This document shows, piece by piece, positions 42,864-44,378 of a stretch of 44,378 nt of DNA; position 1 is the first letter of the stretch, and each line of letters begins with the position of its first letter. This DNA comes from Litorilinea aerophila (lineage in GTDB: Bacteria > Chloroflexota > Anaerolineae > Caldilineales > Caldilineaceae): assembly GCA_945897075.1 (NCBI GenBank), contig CAMDEX010000016.1:1-44378 (forward strand), written 5' to 3'. The notes under the pieces are model-generated. The model saw only the letters and a program-made list of their open reading frames with translations, was not told the DNA's origin and did no database searches. Both the position numbers and the translations under genes were made by a program.

Positions 42864-44378
42864 GGGCGCATTTAGCAGTTAGGGGAGAGATCGGGGAGGA
42901 AGAGTGAGTCGAAGCGCCCATTGACCCAAGCCAGCCGGAGATGCAACAAATGATTGAAGCCGTCTTCGCTCCAACGCATGCCAACGCCTTTGAAGCGTTG
43001 CTGAATCAACCATTTGCAAGCACTCTCGACCATGCCGCTGCCCAGAGGCAAGCCAAGCGCCTTGAACTGCTCGTAATCCAGGTGGTCACGATGTTTGTCC
43101 AGATAGTTGTACAAATTCTGCAAGGTCTTGCGTGCAGTAGTGGGTAAGCCATCCAGTGCGAGCGTGGCCTCCAGTTCTGTAAGGATGGCAGCGCTCTCGC
43201 CGTGGCGGAGTTGATGGCGTGCGTTCTGAAACCAGTTGCGGGCGCGGGTGGTACGCCCGTCCAACCAGGCCGCCGCCGCCGTCCACAGGTGTTGGGCGGC
43301 ATGGTAGAAATCCAGGATGCCCGTGGCCTTTTTTTCAAATCGTTCACGGAAGAGCCGCCAGAAACCCCGCCCGCCATCGCTGACCCAGGCGACCAGTGGC
43401 GCACTCGCTACGCCCTGGCGCAGGGCTTCCAGCCAGAGACGCGGGGCAAGGGCATCAATATCGCCCAGAACTGCAACCAGACGCCGCCGTTCCAAACGCG
43501 AGACGGCTTGCCCCTGGCGCGTCGTCTGCCTCCGCAGACGGGCCAGAATGGCTACCTTGACTTCGCGCCAGACCACCCGTCCTTTGGGCGAGCCTGGCGT
43601 AGGGCGAAAGGGCACCATCACCCCATCGCCGCCGATCAGCAAGGGTTGCGCCGCCGTCCGGGTGTCCAGTGGCTCGGCAGCAGGCGCTATTCCTTCGTTC
43701 AAACGATCCAATTCACGCTGCAGCCGCTCCATCGCAGACTTACCAACGGTTTGCACCCAACCCCATACCGTCCCCGCCGTGATGGGGAGCTCGAACCAAC
43801 GATGGAGCAAGGCAGCCGCAGTTTCAAAGGGCACAAAAATCGCCAGAGCGCAGGCAATTTGTTTCACCTCGCTACTGGTCCGTTGCTGCGCCACCAGACC
43901 GAGTTCGTCATCCAGAGGGGCCACTTGACCGATCTTGCACCCGTGCGGACAGCGCCCCACCCGACGTTTCCAGTGGATGACGCCCATGAGCGTCAAGATT
44001 TGACGAGAGACGAAACCCTTGCTCTGCAGGCAGCGCCCGCACTCAGGACAAGCCGGCCACGTGGTCGCTTCTTGGGCGCGCTGCGCCAGCATATTTTCGA
44101 CCAGGCAGACCGTGAGCTTGCGGGCGAACCGCCATGCCGCCATGATTAGTAGTGTCAAGGAGGTGGCTTGCTTCATGACGTGGAGCAACTCCTGCACAGA
44201 TGGATCACTGATCACCCAAGTCTCCACATCGGTCGGGTGTTCCGGGTCATTGATTTGGTCAAAACTGTTCGTGAGGCGTAGCATCGGGCTGGACTCCTTT
44301 CTGATAGCGCGGATTGCCCCATAAGATTACACCTTTTCTCTCCCTCTGTCTACCCTCCCCCAAGTTTTATATGCGCCC
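42864..44378 (-). mobile_element. ISKra4-like insertion sequence, complete to the window end
   Basis: A 1515-bp element with one transposase gene. Its imperfect terminal inverted repeats both start GGGCGCAT (42864-42871, and reversed at 44378-44371) and keep about 20 of 26 positions. It interrupts a nucleotidyltransferase gene on the left. The right end coincides with the last base of the window, so the target duplication cannot be checked. Confidence 0.85.
42872..44284 (-). CDS. ISKra4-family transposase
   Basis: 470 residues from ATG 44284. A zinc-binding region lies at 79-116 (CPECGRC, later CPHGC), followed by a helical region, then a DDE catalytic core: D220 in IGGDGVMVPF, D303 in WVSDGGRGFW and E420 in LPLGSGMVESACKW. 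FYHAAQHLW and the C-terminal RFKGVGMRWS are typical of the family, which moves DNA by cut-and-paste. The stop codon lies 8 bp inside the left end of the element. The frame is intact, so it may be active. Confidence 0.9.
   Translation of the reverse strand: MLRLTNSFDQINDPEHPTDVETWVISDPSVQELLHVMKQATSLTLLIMAAWRFARKLTVCLVENMLAQRAQEATTWPACPECGRCLQSKGFVSRQILTLMGVIHWKRRVGRCPHGCKIGQVAPLDDELGLVAQQRTSSEVKQIACALAIFVPFETAAALLHRWFELPITAGTVWGWVQTVGKSAMERLQRELDRLNEGIAPAAEPLDTRTAAQPLLIGGDGVMVPFRPTPGSPKGRVVWREVKVAILARLRRQTTRQGQAVSRLERRRLVAVLGDIDALAPRLWLEALRQGVASAPLVAWVSDGGRGFWRLFRERFEKKATGILDFYHAAQHLWTAAAAWLDGRTTRARNWFQNARHQLRHGESAAILTELEATLALDGLPTTARKTLQNLYNYLDKHRDHLDYEQFKALGLPLGSGMVESACKWLIQQRFKGVGMRWSEDGFNHLLHLRLAWVNGRFDSLFLPDLSPNC

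Overview
The window looks like one contig from a Chloroflexota bacterium, probably from the Anaerolineae/Caldilineae side. That placement is inference from gene content: a PyrF-PyrE fusion, a Tat-type sugar-binding lipoprotein with an alanine-rich linker, a Rieske/cytochrome b/dihaem cytochrome c operon, stress-tolerance transporters, and a very large DUF11/SdrD_B-type surface protein. No rRNA or other marker gene is present to confirm it.

Layout. (1) 1-19921, minus strand: one open frame of at least 6640 codons. It encodes a secreted repeat protein whose C-terminus lies beyond the left edge. From the N-terminus it has a signal/anchor segment, about 3000 residues of heterogeneous DUF11-like beta-sandwich repeats, about 2000 residues of SdrD_B-like domains arranged partly as an exact 765-bp macro-repeat, then a second DUF11-like array with a period near 440 bp. 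It lies 18 bp downstream of an envelope thioredoxin with a foldase-like N-terminal half (19940-21247), and the two probably share a promoter near 21380-21407. (2) 21839-25140, minus: a carbohydrate ABC importer (binding lipoprotein, two permeases, no ATPase) with a clear promoter and an intercistronic hairpin. (3) 25298-27935, minus: pyrFE fusion, sfsA, and a short gene broken by a frameshift. (4) 27973-28703, plus: a PIN toxin with a damaged N-terminus and an intact ribbon-helix-helix antitoxin. (5) 28802-31293: divergent genes for a membrane-anchored HExxH protein and an adenosine deaminase. (6) 31371-33253, minus: a short, possibly truncated protein and a membrane protease combining two Clp N-terminal repeats with an M50 (site-2) core. 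(7) 33616-36927, plus: an SLC13-type anion permease with RCK_C domains, a one-domain chromate transporter and a tandem universal stress protein. (8) tRNA-Gly(CCC) at 36991-37065, minus, with its own promoter. (9) 37206-38420, minus: a small PH-like protein and an SH3/lamin-tail lipoprotein. (10) 38661-42260, minus: the Rieske/cytochrome b/cytochrome c operon. (11) 42443-44378: a nucleotidyltransferase cut by an ISKra4-type insertion sequence whose outer inverted repeat ends exactly at the last base of the window.

Both window ends fall in repetitive DNA (surface-protein repeats on the left, an IS end on the right), as expected if the window is a whole assembly contig. Palindromic REP-like hairpins sit at many gene ends, and short simple-sequence insertions have been absorbed into the reading frames of three neighbouring enzymes. 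The features I rate most worth following are the giant surface protein with its linked thiol/foldase protein, the Clp_N-M50 membrane protease, and the permease/chromate/stress cluster.
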